DNA from: CBDCGV01 sp965216955
Lineage (GTDB): Bacteria; Bacteroidota; Bacteroidia; Chitinophagales; JADIYW01
NCBI GenBank assembly: GCA_965216955.1
Contig: CBDCGV010000018.1
Coordinates: 434,001-498,000 of the forward strand
Direction: 5' to 3'
Length of the DNA: 64,000 bases
Positions 61,015 through 64,000 of this stretch are shown one piece after another. A program made the translations under genes and the position numbers. A model generated the notes under the pieces. It was given only the letters and a program-made list of their open reading frames with translations, had not been told where the DNA came from and did no database searches. How positions within the stretch are numbered: position 1 is the stretch's first letter; every line of letters begins with the position of its first letter.

Positions 61015-62529
61015 ATGAAAACAACAATTTTCGCTTTCTTCATACTTCTTGGAACCTTCAAAATAAGTAGTGCTCAAGATTTTGTTATAGAGTATGATTT
61101 TTTAAATAAAACCACAAAATATTTTAAAATAAGCAAGAAGGGAGATACTACCGAAACTACAAAACCAATAGCAAAACAAAATCAGGATATTCAACTAAAG
61201 GTCATCAATTACAATGAGTTTGCTTTGGTAACGGAGGCAGACATAACGAATGAAGAGATAATTGAGTCTTCCAACCCTTTTAGTATGTTTGGAGCACTCT
61301 CCCCTATTTTTAATACCGTGTCAAAAAGTGTATTATCAGGAATGTTCGATGGAACCGGTGCTGATGTAGATGACATTGACTTTGGATTTGGTTATAGTTC
61401 AAAAGGCAACAATGATGAACGTCTCAAAGCTGCGTTAAAACAATATGCACTTCTTAGTTCAAAAATGAATGAATTAGATGCATTAGAAGATGCGATACAA
61501 TCTATTAATTATGCCATAGGTCGTGTCAAAAAGATCGTTTACAATCCAAATGCTAATCCAAATGATATCAAAGGTCAAACGAAAAGTATTGTTCGTGATG
61601 TTTTAAATAATGGAGACAAGCTTACCTACATTAATTTTCAAAGAAAATACAACACATTAACTTCCAGAATGAGCGAACTTAGTCGAGCTGCTAAACAAAA
61701 TGGCAATAGAGTACTTGCCTATGAAGAGCATGAAGATGCAAATTTAGGTTTTAGTTCTAAAGAAAGTGCGCTCACCTATGAAGAGGTAAGTGCAGAAACA
61801 GAAGAGATGCTAAAACTTATCGAAGAATTTGAAAACGCTTATACTTCTGAAGAATTACAAGAAAAATTAGATGAACTCCAAGAATTATATGATGCAGTAA
61901 ATACTTCAAATTTCACTTATACAACAAGTGCGACTGCCGAAGGAGATCGAACAAACATTAATGTCTCCTTCTATGAACACCTTCCTGATGGAGTTGACAA
62001 GGGGAAACTTAGCAACTCTCTTAAAAGTAATAATAAAGGAGATGAAGACGAGAATTTTTTGAGAAGCGAATCTTTTAAAGTCCGAGTTAAAGGTGGTCTT
62101 AAAATCGTCCCTAGTGTTGGTTTAACTTTCCCCACCTACTTTAACCAAAACAAAGAGTTTTATACTATTGGCGACACGCTAATTGCTCAAACAGGAGGAG
62201 ATAATTTTGTTCCAAATATTACTGCTATGATTAATTTCTATCCTTACACAGGTAGAGCAATAAATTTTGGAGGTAGTTTCGGGATTGGCATTCCAGTAAA
62301 AGCAGAAAAATTCGCCCCACAGTATATGATGGGTGGAGCATTGGTATTAGGTCAAAAATATCGAATTATTTTAAGTGCTGGTATGTCTGTCGGTCCGGTT
62401 ACAACTTTAAGACCCGGATATGAAGTAGGAGAAAATATCAGTGCCTTTGATGATTTGGAGACTGACTCCAAGTATAAAGTTGGATTTTATTCAGGCATCT
62501 CCTTTACATTGGGTGTAGGTAGTGAATAA
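61015..62529 (+). CDS. secreted coiled-coil and beta-barrel-like protein, unknown function
   Basis: A 504-residue exported protein with signal peptide MKTTIFAFFILLGTFKISSAQ. Residues of about 140-310 are strongly helical and charged (LNELDALEDAIQSINYAIGRV; EEMLKLIEEFENAY), suitable for a coiled coil. From about residue 350 the protein is beta-rich (GGLKIVPSVGLTFPTYFNQ; AINFGGSFGIGIPV) and ends FYSGISFTLGVG, like the last strand of a barrel. I recognise no family. It begins 10 bp after the double-protease gene, so it is in the same operon. Confidence 0.75.
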   Translation: MKTTIFAFFILLGTFKISSAQDFVIEYDFLNKTTKYFKISKKGDTTETTKPIAKQNQDIQLKVINYNEFALVTEADITNEEIIESSNPFSMFGALSPIFNTVSKSVLSGMFDGTGADVDDIDFGFGYSSKGNNDERLKAALKQYALLSSKMNELDALEDAIQSINYAIGRVKKIVYNPNANPNDIKGQTKSIVRDVLNNGDKLTYINFQRKYNTLTSRMSELSRAAKQNGNRVLAYEEHEDANLGFSSKESALTYEEVSAETEEMLKLIEEFENAYTSEELQEKLDELQELYDAVNTSNFTYTTSATAEGDRTNINVSFYEHLPDGVDKGKLSNSLKSNNKGDEDENFLRSESFKVRVKGGLKIVPSVGLTFPTYFNQNKEFYTIGDTLIAQTGGDNFVPNITAMINFYPYTGRAINFGGSFGIGIPVKAEKFAPQYMMGGALVLGQKYRIILSAGMSVGPVTTLRPGYEVGENISAFDDLETDSKYKVGFYSGISFTLGVGSE

Positions 62530-62543
62530 ATAAATCCAATCAA

Positions 62544-63212
62544 ATGGTTTCAAACCTTAAATTCATTTTATTTCTTTTACTAATTATTTCATTTCAAGCA
62601 TTTTCTCAGGAAAAAAGAGAAAAAGATGGTGCTTTCAAAAATTATAATGATACGACAGAAATAGCTATTCCAAATTTTAAGATTCACAAGGGATTCTATA
62701 AAACTTTTGATGATTTAAAAAATGGAAAAGTAATGTCTGGTATTGATTTCAGTGTCAAAAGACAATTAGGTACAACTGAAGTACTTTTAAAATTTGAAAA
62801 AAAGAGTGACGCAAATATAATCAGGAAAGATACTTTCTACGCTGTATCTGATGGACACAGTCTTTATGTTAACCCTATCATTGCCGACAAATTGAACCAC
62901 GCATTTACAGTCAATAAATTTTACACTGTTAATTACATTGGCAGATATATTTATTATGAAATAAAGGGTGTTGTTATTGGACTATTGAGTGCTATTGCAA
63001 GTAACAATGGTGCATACGTAGTAAATATTAATGGTAAAAAAGGCATTAGCTACGCACTAAATAGAGAAACGATACTTAAAATCATTGGCTCAGATAAACA
63101 ACTAAAAAATGAAGTGCTTGGAAAAAAAAGAATCGCATTAAAAGAGTGTAAGGAAATTTTAAAAAGATATTGCGAAAAAAACGTAAAAGAAATTAGAGAA
63201 ATAGCTAAATAA
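62544..63212 (+). CDS. small secreted protein of unknown function
   Basis: A 222-residue exported protein: signal peptide MVSNLKFILFLLLIISFQAFSQ. The body is a mix of strands and helices (KNYNDTTEIAIPNFKIHKGF; VKRQLGTTEVLLKFE; GHSLYVNPIIADKLNHAF), with one hydrophobic segment, VVIGLLSAIAS. The C-terminus is Lys/Glu-rich and helical (ALKECKEILKRYCEKN). I cannot assign a family. It is 14 bp after the preceding gene, so it is the third gene of the operon. Confidence 0.72.
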   Translation: MVSNLKFILFLLLIISFQAFSQEKREKDGAFKNYNDTTEIAIPNFKIHKGFYKTFDDLKNGKVMSGIDFSVKRQLGTTEVLLKFEKKSDANIIRKDTFYAVSDGHSLYVNPIIADKLNHAFTVNKFYTVNYIGRYIYYEIKGVVIGLLSAIASNNGAYVVNINGKKGISYALNRETILKIIGSDKQLKNEVLGKKRIALKECKEILKRYCEKNVKEIREIAK

Positions 63213-63256
63213 TTTTTGAATTGACAACCTCCTCATCTTATTGTTATTTTTATACT

Positions 63257-64000
63257 ATGACAAAATTTATAATTACATCTATAATTGGTTGTTTAGTATT
63301 TCTTTCATGCAGCAAAGATGAAAACCAAACAAACGATCCTCAAGAGGAGGTTTTCGAAATTGACGATTACAATTATAAAACGGATATTCCCGATATGATT
63401 GACTTCTATGAACAAGATCCTATTCAATACTATGCAGAATTTGGACTTCCAAGTATTACTAAGTCTGCATCGATTCTAAATGAATATGGAGATAACCCAA
63501 TAGACGCTTTTGATTTATTACTTGCCTACTTCAGTGATAGCATGGCTCAAAAAGCAATAAACGATCAACTTTGGAGTAGAGCATTTATTCAAAAAATGCA
63601 AAACGCAAGTGGAAATCTAGCAGAAAAATGGACTCATACAATAATACATTTCGGAAATCAGGTAAACCAACTATATATCCAAAATCCAGATGATCCTCAA
63701 TTAGACCAACTGTATAAAATCTTAGGCGATGGAATACAACTTGTCATGCCAAATGAGTTTTTTATAGATATGATGATGATTGAAGATATTTCTCTATATG
63801 AATTTCCTATTACTAATGATTGGTTAGCTTTGACTTGTGGCTGCGGAATGGATGATGATGATGAAATAATAGAATGCGATGAAGAAGAAGTAGACACCTT
63901 TGATCAAGAACCCAATGAAGTGAGAAAATGGAGTGAAGTAGACGAACCATTTATACCCCCACATAGATTTGATGGCAAATGTGCTACACTTGCTGCCGGT
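63257..64000 (+). CDS. lipoprotein, incomplete at the window end
   Basis: The open frame runs from ATG 63257 to the window end (248 codons visible, no stop). MTKFIITSIIGCLVFLSC is a lipoprotein signal (Cys18, lipobox LSC). The mature part is strongly acidic with a poly-Asp/Glu section (MDDDDEIIECDEEEVD). Two nearby cysteines in LTCGCGM occur at about residue 195. Function unknown. It lies 44 bp after the small secreted protein gene, probably in the same operon or with its own promoter. Confidence 0.75.
   Translation, partial: MTKFIITSIIGCLVFLSCSKDENQTNDPQEEVFEIDDYNYKTDIPDMIDFYEQDPIQYYAEFGLPSITKSASILNEYGDNPIDAFDLLLAYFSDSMAQKAINDQLWSRAFIQKMQNASGNLAEKWTHTIIHFGNQVNQLYIQNPDDPQLDQLYKILGDGIQLVMPNEFFIDMMMIEDISLYEFPITNDWLALTCGCGMDDDDEIIECDEEEVDTFDQEPNEVRKWSEVDEPFIPPHRFDGKCATLAAG

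Noticed and set aside
1..64000. tRNA, rRNA, CRISPR array, insertion sequence, integrase
   Set aside because: All gaps between genes were read. No tRNA cloverleaf ends, rRNA motifs, regular spaced repeats or transposase frames were seen.

Overview
The window comes from the chromosome of a low-GC member of the Bacteroidota. The evidence is consistent across it: two secreted enzymes with C-terminal type IX secretion (T9SS) sorting domains, a PorT-type T9SS gene behind ubiE, the Bacteroidota-type GlmU-like protein, type B ribosomal protein L31, a short ATP synthase epsilon subunit with atpDC split from the other ATP synthase genes, DUF2279, and several TAnnTTTG -7 promoter boxes with no Shine-Dalgarno sequence. 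I cannot place it below phylum. No transposase, prophage, CRISPR array, rRNA or tRNA gene was seen. Several genes must start at TTG or GTG.

Layout. 1-3600: an oxidative operon (SDR, aldehyde dehydrogenase, 3-ketosteroid-dehydrogenase-like flavoprotein); the SDR has an apparent one-base frameshift. 3666-7931: an outer-membrane barrel protein and a minus-strand run of alpha/beta hydrolase, LpoB, COG3014 lipoprotein and a small Tyr/Asn-rich secreted protein. 7960-11207: argB-argE-argH. 11223-16829: secreted CarboxypepD_reg/VWA protein, spermidine-synthase-like methyltransferase, and two T9SS cargo enzymes (M43 metalloprotease, esterase). 16921-25034: a 1492-residue exported beta-rich protein with an ABM-domain protein, then prmA, tpiA, the GlmU-like gene and rpmE. 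25346-35954: bestrophin, YkuK-like protein, engB, ubiE-porT, the tgt-lptG-nucleoside transporter operon, a GT2 glycosyltransferase with a sigma factor, and a BamA-like barrel. 36014-42479: small lipoprotein, atpC and atpD, and a four-gene TroABCD-like metal ABC transporter in which one permease is fused to a DtxR/MntR-type regulator. 42585-51115: smpB, pcm, phosphohexomutase, DUF2279, an SGNH/SASA esterase, a methyltransferase, the RNase P RNA, an orphan NtrC-type regulator, rnz and a STAS protein. 51347-53887: clpC.

53897-64000 is the most unusual part. A WD40-caspase protein and a papain/MORN/M48 double-protease protein are transcribed divergently from about 70 bp. Behind the second come a secreted coiled-coil/barrel protein, a small secreted protein and a lipoprotein cut by the window end. 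Every product begins with a signal peptide or lipobox, so the set looks like a cell-envelope proteolytic module rather than a cytoplasmic caspase defence system. I do not recognise it as a described system.

Two kinds of dispersed repeat were found. One is a 48-bp element at 12279-12326 and 32932-32979, each copy paired with a partial inverted copy near a gene start. The other is a GACCTAACAGGT motif on both sides of the bestrophin gene.
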